Assembly: GCA_022559985.1 (NCBI GenBank)
Contig: JAFJTR010000070.1
Location: forward strand, 94,388 to 158,387
Length of the DNA: 64,000 bases
Reading direction: 5' to 3'
Origin: Parastagonospora avenae f. sp. tritici 18332-5
Lineage: Eukaryota; Ascomycota; Dothideomycetes; Pleosporales; Phaeosphaeriaceae
A model generated the notes under the pieces. That model ran no database searches. It saw only the letters and a program-made list of their open reading frames with translations, and was not told the DNA's origin. The first letter of the stretch is position 1, and the number at the start of each line of letters is the position of its first letter. Below, piece by piece: positions 1 to 10,786 of this stretch. The position numbers were made by a program, and so were the translations under genes.

Positions 1-304
1 TGTTGGTTGTGTTCGAGCCCGGGGCGTTGTATTGCTGCAGACCAGGACTTTCCTTCAGCTTCTTGAGTAGTTCAGCGCGCTCCGATGTGCTATTGGCGAG
101 CAGGCCTTGGAGGTTTTGAACTTGACGCCGGAGACCTTGGACATTGTCCGACGCGGGCACAATGGCTTATTCATCGTCGGTGTTGTTGCCGATTTGTTGG
201 CACTCTAGGTATTGGATGTGGGTCCGCAAGTTGTTGTTGGTGGTCTTCGATTCACCGAGTTGTCCCTCCAGGTCACTTCGAGTGAGATGCGCATGACCAG
301 ACAT
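1..304 (-). CDS. Partial coiled-coil protein with in-frame stop; runs off the window
   Basis: The reading begins at an ATG at 304 and is rich in Leu, Gln and Asn with coiled-coil spacing. It meets a TAA at 167-169. The same frame then stays open for 55 more codons to the window edge and still looks like coiled coil (QVQNLQGLLANSTSERAELL, then KKLKES). The product is not recognised. The stop may be a disabling mutation. Alternatively, an intron with a GTGAAT donor in codon 18 and an acceptor ending ATAAG just after the TAA would splice it out in frame, at the cost of good heptads. Only the N-terminal part is present, so family and length cannot be judged. Confidence 0.4.
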
Positions 305-1586
305 GGTAGTGCGCAGTTTGGATTGAGAGAGTATTTTCGGGTATTGGAGCAATTTCGCAGATGGAGACCGTACAGAAAATGTGTGTATTAGCTGGACTGC
401 CAAGGGATATTGCGTTTGCAGCGCGCGCAGGCTGGTATCGTTGTGCCGGTCTTCATTTACTGTTTGCACCTCAAATCCATTCTATTGGCCAGAAAGACTC
501 ACTCGTTATGGTCCCCCGTTTGATAGGCTCGTGAGCGACCTACGCGGAATCTTGGAAGCTTCCAGTACTTGCACACGTGACTGTGGCTCTTTCACCTTGG
601 GGCACCTGATTGGGGTGCACAGATCACATCGTTGCCTAGCCATGCGCACGAACCTTGGAGCTAGCTAAGCGAGCCCGCCCTCCGCTATATAATCCCTCTG
701 TCTGCGCCGCGTCTCCCTCTTCTTTCTCCTCAGGTGGGGCGCAGGCTTTCAATCTGCCACGAGAAGTTCAAGTCTCGTGCACGACTCTGGCATATTAGCT
801 TCGGCTAAGCTATGCCAACTGTCCCCTAAGAGTTGTCTCATGGGTACGGTTACCGTGAGTATGTCTGCGCAAGTAGATGTGTTCACAGGTCGTTCGGAGC
901 AAATTTGGCAAGCCAGAAACTCCAGCGGCTGTTTGATCGCTATGAAGAATTAGTAAGCAGCAGCTTCTCGGGGTCTTTGACCTCTGAGAAGAATCAGCGA
1001 AAACGCAGCTTCATAAGGTCAAGAGTCCTTTGATCGCTAAGAAGAATCAGCGAACAGCAGCTTCATGAGGTCAAAGGATCATTGTGCAGTCAGAAGAAGA
1101 ACGCAAGTCAGCAGCCTCTGACCATCTTGACTACGAAGAAGAATCAGAGCAACCAGCTTCTACGGTCTCGCATCGCGCAGAGGTCAGATACAGGAAACCG
1201 TTAAGTCACGGACCTGAGTGACCAACCCGATCTCTGGTTCCGCTCAGCGGGCCGGGGTCAACATCTTGCATCATCGCATAGGCTACTCAGAGAAATTGGC
1301 CAGGACGGGTCTCTGGTAGTCAACCCCGCATATCCAGGCGACTGGCGTGCACAAACGGCGGGGCTCAGCAATGAGACCTGTCTAGTTTGACATTGGACTC
1401 GCGATGGTCCAGTGTGTTTTACGTTGATCTCTATACCAACCAGTACAGCCTTGAAGTAGGATAAATGATCGCATCAAAGCCAGGTGCCTCTGGCGTGCTT
1501 GGGGTTGGCTTGCTGAACTCGATGGAGTAGCTAGGTACGAGGGGAACTCACTGCTAGTTACTAATGGCCACCACCGCGTTACCTCA
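305..1586. other. Intergenic region, no gene seen
   Basis: No coding sequence with family resemblance is visible. A TATATAAT box at about 685-692 is followed by a pyrimidine-rich stretch and a strong hairpin near 761-782. Degenerate tandem repeats fill about 933-1170 (separate entry). The 3' end is the downstream flank of the proline racemase-like gene. Confidence 0.5.
933..1170. repeat. Degenerate tandem repeat, about 45-55 base unit, four to five copies
   Basis: Successive units share a core close to GAAGAATCAGCGAACAGC followed by AGCTTC, a purine-rich stretch and GGTCAAAG. Unit starts lie near 936, 986, 1032, 1086 and 1134. Copies differ by substitutions and small indels, so the array is old. 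It shows no sustained open frame. Confidence 0.6.
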
Positions 1587-2648
1587 TTACAACAGAAACC
1601 CTGGATAGACTGGATCCGCTGCATCGATATAAAAGGACATTCTGCCGAAGAGATTTGCCCTTCCCCTCACTCGTGGAATACAGATTGGATAGCCACCCAC
1701 AGAACTTTGTTCTCCAGACATGACGTGCCCTTCAAACTGTGTCCCGATGATTGAACTATTCAACAATTTCTCACGTTGAACGCGTATCTTCTCATCAGTG
1801 TAGTGTATTGCGAGTCTCGCAGAGGTTCCAGATCCACAAGGTGAGCGGTCCACTTGGCCATCCGCAAACACTGTGACGTTACGTTCTCGTATCGTCAAAT
1901 CCTCCGTACCAATTGACACCTCATCTTGGTTTTCGAAAAACACAACGCCATATAATTCGTACGGAATGGTCAGTCCGGTCGCTCCGCTTTGAACTAGTGC
2001 CTTGATGTCTCGACCCAATCTCACAAACTCTTTCACATTGGTCGGTGCAACTGGCAGACCGAGCTCTTTCGCATCCACGAAGCCGTAGCAGGCACCGCCG
2101 TAGCTGAACTGCAAAAATACGTCGTCTTCGTAAGATGGAATAGCAAGTGGGATCTTGCCGGTCAAAACGTAGCTTTGCACGTTCACAAAATCGGCGTGAA
2201 CGAGCCTTCCTCCCACCACCATGACACTTGATTTGACGCGACCTGAAGGCACGTCAATGATTACATCGACCTCCCCGTTCCCACTTGGCATCTTGACAAT
2301 TCCCTTGCTGACGGCCCAATACCCAAGCGCAATAGTGCCGTGACCGCATGCTGTAGAAAAGCCATCTTTGTGCCAGAACAGCACGCCGAAATCAGCACCT
2401 GCATCATCTGGAGGCGTTATGAACCCGCCGTACATATCACCATGTCCGCGAGGCTCGTGGCAAAGTGTCTGGCGCAGAACATTCAAAGGATGCGATGGTG
2501 TGCTCAGCACAGCAGCCCTACGCTCAGCTACCGTGACTTCAGCCGGAAGGTGGTCTGCAGGGAGATGTTCGACGATGCGAAATGGTTCACCGGCAGTGTG
2601 CCAGTCTTCAGTATCGATCCAGTAGGCAGAAGACGCATTGTTACTCAT
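1587..2648 (-). CDS. Proline racemase / 4-hydroxyproline 2-epimerase family protein
   Basis: This is a single-exon protein of 353 residues, the usual length for the proline racemase superfamily. These enzymes abstract and re-add the alpha proton of proline or hydroxyproline, normally with a pair of cysteines. Both are visible: Cys101 in ACGHGTIALG and Cys271 in DRSPCGSGT. Trans-3-hydroxy-L-proline dehydratases of the same fold carry Thr or Ser at the second position, so racemase or epimerase activity is favoured over dehydratase. Start choice: the frame is open further upstream, but the ATG at 2648 (MSNNASSAYW) lies just before the conserved HTAGEP motif and fits family length. No signal peptide is seen, so it is probably cytosolic. 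It is divergent from the Xaa-Pro aminopeptidase across about 750 bases, which suggests a shared role in using proline-containing compounds. Substrate is not determinable here. Confidence 0.85.
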   Translation of the reverse strand: MSNNASSAYWIDTEDWHTAGEPFRIVEHLPADHLPAEVTVAERRAAVLSTPSHPLNVLRQTLCHEPRGHGDMYGGFITPPDDAGADFGVLFWHKDGFSTACGHGTIALGYWAVSKGIVKMPSGNGEVDVIIDVPSGRVKSSVMVVGGRLVHADFVNVQSYVLTGKIPLAIPSYEDDVFLQFSYGGACYGFVDAKELGLPVAPTNVKEFVRLGRDIKALVQSGATGLTIPYELYGVVFFENQDEVSIGTEDLTIRERNVTVFADGQVDRSPCGSGTSARLAIHYTDEKIRVQREKLLNSSIIGTQFEGHVMSGEQSSVGGYPICIPRVRGRANLFGRMSFYIDAADPVYPGFLL

Positions 2649-3395
2649 GATGACGTTATCCGCCCCAGCGTCCAAGTAGGAAGTTCGACAAGTTGGGAGC
2701 ACAGTAAAGACGGTGAACACACGTGATTTCGGAAGACGCAATGTACACCATAGGTGCCCAGCTGTTCTGGGGATGAAGTTCTGCACTACGTGGTGCGAAA
2801 CTAGTTCACCGGTGAGCATCCTGGTTAAGATGGCCAATCAGGACACATCGAGCGTTGCATGGCTGGCCCCCGGCCTCCGGCGTGCCTCGTGGCACAGATG
2901 CGCGACCACACATGGCCCCCAGGTCGTCTCTGTTGCCAATAGAAACCCATCGGTCTAAGGCAGATACACGATCAGGATGAAGACCGCAGACGAAGGGCCT
3001 CAATGGTTGCACGGGTAAGCTGCATATGTTTGGGGGTTACAAACGCGGGGCTGGCAAAATCCTCGACTGTAAATCGTGGATGCCTGGAAAAGCGTGAAAC
3101 TATGTACCTCGCCGCAATCCTACGAACCACTTTAGATATCATCAATCTGGGTCTGGGGCGTAAAAGCGTCAGCAAAGCAAACAATCTGGGGCCAAGATCA
3201 GTGGTAGCAGGTCGCTAGATTTGCGGCGTCGTCCTCACCGGCGGGGCCCTAGCGCGAGCACGGGGTCGGTGGCTCAACCGGTGAGCTGTCTCGCCGCTTA
3301 GGTAGACAACGCTTAAACAGGTCCACCGCATCACGTTTGCGAAAACACTCAAGACCTTCCTCAAGTGTCTTTGGAGGCAGGGTGAGAGCGTCAGG
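2649..3395. promoter_or_regulatory. Divergent intergenic region between two proline-related genes
   Basis: This 747-base gap must hold the promoters of both the proline racemase-like gene and the Xaa-Pro aminopeptidase. I see no named operator that I can support. The short open frames in it look random. Confidence 0.45.
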
Positions 3396-6085
3396 ATGGA
3401 AGTACTCGACGCAACAAGCCTTGCGGAGCGGTTGAAGTGGGAGGCGAAGGGATATTGGTTACACTTCGAGGCTGAGACACCACTCGAAAAATATCCAGGT
3501 ACGTCGCTCATTCATTCCGGATTGACAGCATGGTGTTGACAACATTGCAGCAAAGCAACATGCAAGACGCGTGCAAGAGAAACTCGGCGTTGAGGAGGGC
3601 CTGGTCTATCTGTCTGGTCAGCAAGCGAGGAACAACGAGGACAGCGACATGCCTGCACCATTTAGGCAATTGCGATATTTCTACTATCTCTCTGGGTGTG
3701 TTCGAGTCTGTCCGTTGAGACGGAAAAGATGCTGACGATAGAAACAAGTTGCAACGAGGCAGACTGTCATCTGACGTACGATATCCAGCACGACACACTC
3801 TCGCTTTTCATTCCCAGGATCGATGAGAGACGAGTAATTTGGTACGGCAAAGGCTCGACACTCGCCGAAGCCCTGGTAAAGTACGATGTTGATGAAGTCT
3901 ACTATTCTGATGAAGTCTCGGATTACATCATCGACTGGTACCACCACAGCTGCAACAGAGGCAAGCTTTACACTCTGCACAGCCCAGCGAATTCTCCAAT
4001 CGGTAACCATTATGCGCCTATTGATTCTGTGTCCCTCCAGCCAGCAATGAACGTCGCGCGAATGATCAAGGACGAGCACGAGATCGAACTTATCCGCAAA
4101 GCCAACGACATTAGTTCAAAAGCGCACAGGGAGATTTTGAGCAACATTTTGAAGTTCAAAAATGAGGCTCAGGTTGAGGGACTCTTTCTCGACGTTTGCG
4201 TGTCGCATCAAGCGAAACAACAGGCATATGATCCCATCGCTGCTTCAGGACCAAACGCAGGGACCCTACATTACGATGCGAACGATGAGGACTTCGGAAA
4301 ACGTCAGCTTATGTGTCTGGATGCCGGATGTGAGTATGAGCTATATGCCAGCGATATCACACGCACCTTCCCACTGTCGTCGAAGTGGCCGAGCAAAGAG
4401 GCAGCAAATATTTACAGGCTTGTCGAGCGAATGCAAGAATCGTGCATCAAGCGATTGGCACCAGGTGTAAGGTATCTTGATCTCCATATACTGGCGCATC
4501 AGATTGCAATCGATGGCCTACTGGCACTCGGTATATTGCATAACGGTACCAAGGAAGAGATTTACAAAGCAGGTACAAGCAGAGCCTTCTTTCCTCACGG
4601 ACTTGGTCATCATATAGGTCTGGAAGTGCACGATGTGGGCCAGGCAGAGCTTATGAGTGTCCGGAGAGGGAAGCAGGTCCTCGAACAGGTATGCGACATC
4701 GTTCTTCGAAGGTCGATCTCTCAGCTAACTTACTCTAGTCACCCTCGTTGTATCCTATGAACTTCCATTCGCCAGTTTATGACAAAATGACATGCCACGC
4801 TCCAGTAGATCCACAGAGCAGCCATCTCGAGGAAGGCATGATAGTCACTGTTGAACCCGGAATGTAAGTGCAAAGTCACATATCCGAGAGCAGCGTCTCA
4901 TACTCATACAACCATAGCTACTTCTCAGTCTATGCGCTTCAACATTTTTATCTTCCTTCGCCGATTCACTCCAAGTATATCAACCTTGAAGTATTGAACC
5001 GTTATCTGCCAGTTGGTGGAGTACGCATCGAGGACGACATCCTCATTACCGCCAAGGCGTATGAGAATCTAACCACTGCTCCCAAAGGCGACGAAATGCT
5101 CGAAATCATTCGAAGTGGAAGATCTAATACCGACTCTGGCCCTGCCCGAAGACAATCAGGGCGCACACAGATAAATGAAGACGAGCCGCCACTTCTGCGT
5201 GCTCCGGGAATTTCCGCTACCGCACCACAGTCAATATTAAGACCCATCGCCAGAGCTTCTACCATGCCTGTAGAACTTAGGCAAGACAAGACCGTCGACT
5301 TCGAGCCTTACGAAGGACCCTCCTTGTTCTCCAACTTCAGACGATCGATGACCACCGACGAAAAGATCCAGCACTGGCAACGGGACCACAACTCTGCTTC
5401 AACTACCGCCCAACACACATCAGTATGTGGTAGCAACGCCAGGGAAGTCAAGCATATCTACCTGACGTCTGGATCTTTTCCATCCGGCCCCAACCGTGCC
5501 GCGCCTCGTGAGCAATTCCTACCCCCTTGCACACAATGTAAAATATTATGCGAGACACTAGATCGACTGCGCCAAAGTCTTTCCACGTCGCGAGAAAGCC
5601 CGAAATCCGAACTCGACGTCCCGCCCGCCGTCTCACAAAAACAAGTAAGGAATCAACGAAGGAATCCGCCCGCAGCACGGCAAGATCTTCGAGCAGATCG
5701 CGGGTGCCCACAACATGACCGCTCGATTGATCTTGCGCGCGGTCTATCGGGCATGTGTCTCGAGGGGCTCGACCACGTTTGTGAATCTCCTCCATTCCAG
5801 CGTCGTACGGCACATTCGAAGGAGCAGAACCACGCGGACCATTCGAGTGACGCTACTTTACGATCTGTCCAACCGAGCCTAGCCCCCAATCAATTATCTG
5901 CTCAAGCGGCGTCAGACGTTATTCTCCGGTTCCAACCGCAGGGCCCAGCAGTTGCCAGTGACCGACGTACTTTCGGTAACCAAGGGAGTGTAACGAACGG
6001 CATACCCGCGATGTCACGGGCCAAGAATTTCCACACGTCCACTGGCGATTCAACGTCAGAGGAAGCGAGGCGAGTCGAGGAGTAA
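3396..6085 (+). CDS. Xaa-Pro aminopeptidase (M24B) with long C-terminal extension
   Basis: Five exons join in frame: 3396-3498, 3551-3695, 3749-4688, 4739-4863 and 4918-6085, giving 826 residues. The enzyme should remove N-terminal residues preceding proline. An aminopeptidase P N-terminal domain (FYYLSGCNEADCHLTYD) precedes the pita-bread catalytic domain. All five metal ligands are visible: Asp in LDAG and SDITRTFP, His in HGLGHHIG, Glu in VTVEPGI and RIEDD. M24B enzymes usually end shortly after RIEDDILIT, at about residue 505 here. This one continues for about 320 residues of Ser/Pro/Arg-rich, apparently disordered sequence with no recognised domain. The tail frame is open to a TAA, but a missed intron or separate 3' gene cannot be excluded. 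The start at 3396 gives a sensible N-terminus (MEVLDATSLAERLKWEAKGY). No signal peptide is seen. Confidence 0.88.
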
Positions 6086-6287
6086 GGAGCAATCAAGCTT
6101 TGTCCAATCATACGTTTTATGCCCAGTTATACGATTTTCATTGCCTATCATTACTTTCCATCAATAGTCGTTAATACATGCTTCAGACTCCATTGCAAGG
6201 GGGTTTCAGAAAATGGCATTACCCGTCAATGTAATCATTAAAAACATCTGTGCTTGTCAAACGTCAAGTCTCAGACCACGCCCGCAC

Positions 6288-9200
6288 CTAGTAAGGCGTA
6301 TCTGCCTTCTTGATCGCCTCCCAGTCTGTCGTGTGCTGCCCAGGCGCAGTACCGGCTTTATGTGCGCCGCCCAAACCGTGAGCGACGCCAGAGTCGTGCG
6401 CGTGATGGCCGTGGATAGTAGGTGTGGCATCCGTACCACCATGGCCATCACCATAGCGGCCCACATTCATCGGCAAGCCTGTGTGCGGCTCGATGACCTT
6501 GTCGCTGCTGTGCCCCAGGGCTCCCGAGAGCGGCTCGGCGCCGTAAGTGTTCGCACGAGTCTCACTATGGAAACAAATGAGCAAACGATGAAGTGAGAAA
6601 GTTTATGTGAATGACTTACTGCATGCCCGAAATCGCGTTGGGGTTTCCAATCGGTCCGTCAACACCAACGTGTTCACGCTTTCCAGGTATCTCGCCCAGC
6701 TCGTGATGCTCGAGTGCTTCGCGCGCCGGGTGGCCCTTGGGCGGGTCCTTATGCAGCCTGTTCTTGCCCTTCCAGCGTGGGCTTTCGGGGTTGTTGCTTT
6801 CATCGTAAGCAGCGGCCGTGGTGCCCGCGCCGAGCGCTACAGCTCCGCCAGCAGCGTACTCCCTCGAGTGGCGATTGTTGTCGACTGAGCGACGCACCTC
6901 GCCAGACTGGCGGGGAGAGTTGTCATTCGACGACCTCTCCTTCTTCGACTTGTCGCGGTGCAGGAAGCCGAGAATGCTGCGTCTCTTCTCAGGCGTTCCA
7001 GTGTCCTTCTCGCGTTCCTTCTCGAGACGGGCTGCTTCCTTCTCACGCTCCTTTTCGAGGCGACGGGCTTCCTTTTCTTGTTCCTTCTCATGCTTGTGCT
7101 CTTCCTTTTCGGTTGCAAGAACTGCCTTTTCGTGCTTATGTTGCTCTTTTTCGTGCTTGTGCTGATCCTTCTCTAGCTTATGAGCTTCTTTCTCTTGCTT
7201 GGCGTGCTCCTTGTCCAGCTTGTGTTGTTCCTTGTCGTGAGCGTGTTGATCCTTCTTGAGGCGATCTGCTTGCTCTTTCTCCAATCGTTCACGCTCGCGC
7301 TCAACGTCGGATTGCTGATTGTATGCATATGCTGCACCACCTGTTGCTGCAGCTCCTGCAGTAACTAGAAGAGCAGCATCGCGCTTGGTGTGATCCTTAT
7401 CGTGAGAGTCTTCAGTTGAGCCATACGGAGCCTGTGAAGTGCCTACAGGCGTGCCAAGTGTATGCTGAGGCGCAATAGTACCTTGTGCAAGGTAGTATTG
7501 CCCCAGTGGTGCTTGCTGAGTCGATGATGTCGGGACGTGGTGGGCAGCATCGCCGTGCTTACCAGCCTCATAGAGGCCCCCGGCATCTACCACTGCTGTA
7601 CCCGAACCGAGAGCAACATTGCGTCGAGTATGCTCGTTATTGTAGTCGTAGTGGCCAGCCGCGGGAACTGGGTTTGAAGCACGAGCGCCACTGGCACCCG
7701 GGTCATAACGCTGCTCATTCATCGAGGCATTTGGCTGTGTACTACGGTGATTACCATAGGCATCGATGACCTCCTGAGCACTGTAGCCGGCCGCACCAGC
7801 GCCGCCAACAAGAGCAGCATCGCGGCCGATTTGGTGTTGCCCATGCTGGCCTGCCTTCTCGTCAACCTTTGGGTCAAGGTGGTTGAGGGCGTCAGACTGG
7901 TGTGGGCCTGTGGTGGTATGGGCCTTTTGCTTCAAAGGGTCTGGTTGTACACGAGGGTCTACAATGTTGGCTACATTGCTCGAGTGGGATCCGATAGTGT
8001 TCGATGCAGGTCCAGTATCTGCCTTATCTTCACGTTGGCCTGCGTAGGCAAGACCTCCAGCTGTGGCCAAGCCTGCACCAGCTAGACCAGCGTCACGGCC
8101 ATAATGATGCTGAGGGTCTTGGTGTTGAGTGACGGGGGCAGTAGACGTATGCGGCTCCTGAGTCTGAGTGGTGGCATGAGCAGGCGTGTGAGTTGTAGAC
8201 GACTTGTCGTCCACGATTGGAGCTGGAGCGCCGGTTGTACCGTAGAATGGGGCACCGGATGTGGTCATTGGCCCGGTATAAGGTTCGTACTTCTTGGTCG
8301 ATGCCGGATGCGGTGTAGCATCGGTGGAGGAAGATAAAGGTGCGGAGTTTGTAGCAGATTGGTGGGTAACAGTTGTCGAGGACTGCTCACCGGGAATTAC
8401 AGTACTTCCAGTGCCCGAGGTGTCGTTGCGCTGCAGTTCGTGATGAACACCTGCAGCTGTAGCCGCGCCTCCACTGACCAAAGCGGCATCACGGCCGTAG
8501 TGGTGTTCTGATCCATTCTGCTTGTTGGCAGATGTAGTCTCGGAGGTAATTGTGCTGTCATTCTTGACGCGTGGGTCCAGCTTGTTCAGTAATGAGCTTT
8601 TATGAGGCCCTGCTGTTGACTTCTCGCTTCCAACTACATCATCATGATGTCCATGGGTCGTGGATGTCGTACCTATGGGAGCAGTACTGGCCAAACCATG
8701 ATGGGTAGTCTCAGTCTTTGCTTGAGGATCAAGCCTCTGTTCTTCAAGCGGCACCTGCGTACCGAGCGCGCGAGGGTCCAATTGCTTAGAGCTGTATGGG
8801 CTAGAGTCGTGGGCAAGAGTTCCAGCCGCAATATCTGGCTCGTCCTGCTTATGTGTAGCAGCGTAGCCTAGGCCAACCGCGCCAGCACCAACTCCGCCGA
8901 CAATTGCTGCATCACGGCCATAGTGATGCTCGTCGGCATGTTCAGCAGAACGTGGTTCAGGATGATCAAGACTACCCGTGTGTCGCAACTCGTGTTGTCC
9001 TGGAGACACAGTGGAGGTTTCTGCACCTGTGATTGGAGCATTGCTGGTCTGGTCTACGCCATGTTGAGTAATTGGCGCACTCCCAACGGTCCTTGAGCCA
9101 TCAAGATCGCTATCAATGGGAGGGTCCAACTCGTTGAGTGCATCGCTCTCGTGGACGCCAGCAGTTGTAGTAGCATTGCCAGCGGTATCGTCATGGTGAG

Positions 9201-10786
9201 ACACTTGACTGCCGGCCAGCCCGCCTGCCAATCCGCCTGCCGCTAGGCCACCAGCAATGGGTACGGCCTTGCTAGAATCCACATCGCGGCCTAGCTGGTG
9301 TTCACCCCAGGGTGTACCCCTAGTAGATGGGACACCAGACATCGTTGGTCCATCAACACCCGGCTCTGGGACTACTTCATCCCTATAGTAAAGAAACGTC
9401 TTTGACTCATCCGGGGTAGGAGTTGGGAAGCCTCCAGGAACATGACGGTAGGACAGCGAGCGGCCACCCGGAGGTCGGCCAGGGTCGGTGTATCTTGAAT
9501 CATGGGCCTCAGCAGTGGCAGCGCGGGCAGCACTAGCAGCACCAGCATTTGGTACTTGTGAAGTATTGGCTGCAGATTTGTCGTGGCCAAGCGTTGTCGG
9601 TGGTGGCATGGCAGAAGACTTTGATGCTGCTGCGGTGGCTGCAGCGAGTGCTTCAGGATGGACATTCTGTGTAGTGTTGGTGGCGGTGGTCTGGCGATTT
9701 TCAACACCGGGGTCATTGGCATCCCCCTGATGTGACTGAGAGAGCGGTGCAGCTACGCCAATTGCAGTTGCAGCTGCGGCCGCTCCAGCGAGACCTTCTC
9801 GACCATGGCCGTCTTGCACACCGGCTTCCCTTTCTTTCGTACCTGGCTCTCTCTCGCTAGTCATTGCTTGGTGAGTTGACGAGTTTTGCTGGGCAGGTGT
9901 CAGAATCGAGGAGATTTGGTGTTCGGTTGAGTGATGAGTAGTCGAAGCTAATGTATCGTGCTTTGGTGCCACCCCACCAGCAAGCGGGAATGACCGATCA
10001 GTATCGTTGGTATAGCTCTCGTTCCGCAGAGTGTTTTCATATGGTTGTCTTGTAGTGGAGCTCTGGGTAGCACTGCCAAGCGCTCCAGTGTTGGTTGTGT
10101 CGATGCGAGTTGGATCACCGCCTGCTACTGAGAGACGATCAGCCATGTTCACGAGTTTTATTGAAGGTAAACTACACAGGAAAAGGCATGGCTACGTACG
10201 AGGAACAGCCGAAGTCAACACGCTGGGCTGGTAGGATGCGTCTGCGCTGGTGGGAGTAGGACCATTACTTCCTCCACCGACAATCTGGTTGCGGTCCAGG
10301 TTCGCCTCGGGGTTCTGATGCGTTGAAAGTGCAGCGTGCCCTTGACTCTCGCCAGCACCAAAGCCAATGACCCCACTCTTGATAGATGCCTCGCTCATGC
10401 CCTCGTGCATAGGGCCAGCTCCAGGGCGTGTGGTGCTACCAACAGTCGCGCCGTGGCTTCCAACAGTCCTGTCGGTACCACTGTGGTCTGTCTGTCCTAC
10501 GCTGGGAGAGGTGCCTGTCTGGCCCACAGACGCGGCAGTGGTATGCTGCGTGGAAGCTGGTTCGCCTGCCATCTGGTCGTAGATGGGGTGGGTTTGACTG
10601 GAATGTATTAGGCGTGGCTTACATGTCTTACTGGCAATTGAACTCACCCCTCATGCTGCGCTCCAGTGGAGGCATGTGCATCGTGAGTCGCATCTTCGGT
10701 CTTCTTGTGCCCAGAACTGCGCTTGTTTAGTCGTGGTCGGTGGTCAGCCCGCGGGGAACTTACAAGACGCTCTTGATCTTCTCCAT
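6288..10786 (-). CDS. Dehydrin-like DPR-motif repeat protein (hydrophilin)
   Basis: Five exons join in frame: 10786-10764, 10716-10648, 10597-10200, 10127-6620 and 6564-6288, giving 1,424 residues. The start is MEKIKSVFSGHKKTED. The protein is extremely hydrophilic and low complexity. It has at least seven copies of a module like HHYGRDAALVGG followed by an Ala/Gly run (near residues 442, 560, 707, 840, 927, 995, 1074). Between them are DPR motifs such as LNKLDPRVKND and LNELDPPIDSDLDGSR (near 502, 614, 682, 889, 914). DPR motifs characterise fungal dehydrin-like proteins, for example DprA-C of Aspergillus fumigatus and AbDhn1 of Alternaria, linked to osmotic, oxidative and desiccation tolerance. 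Residues of about 1108-1205 form a highly charged Lys/Glu/His helix, unusual for the family. An internal MADRL methionine falls inside the third intron, whose branch CTGAT and acceptor keep frame. Function is inferred from motifs only. Confidence 0.72.
7000..9310 (-). repeat. Coding repeats: GRDAA glycine/alanine modules and Lys/Glu/His run
   Basis: Within the dehydrin-like gene, about seven degenerate modules recur at irregular spacing of roughly 200-450 bases (near 9290, 8935, 8495, 8095, 7835, 7630 and 7395). Each encodes a GRDAA-like motif and an Ala/Gly-rich segment. The stretch near 7000-7300 is a different low-complexity block rich in KEQHKHEKE-type units. Confidence 0.7.

Noticed and set aside
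733..790. tRNA-like segment (loop CTTTCAA and a GTTCAAGTC B-box-like motif)
   Set aside because: No D-arm or acceptor stem can be formed, and the T-arm-like hairpin has an eight-base loop and a seven-pair stem.
6620..10152. Dehydrin-like gene starting at MADRL in the large exon
   Set aside because: That ATG lies inside a 72-base intron with good donor, branch and acceptor. Upstream exons join in frame back to MEKIKSVFSGHKK.
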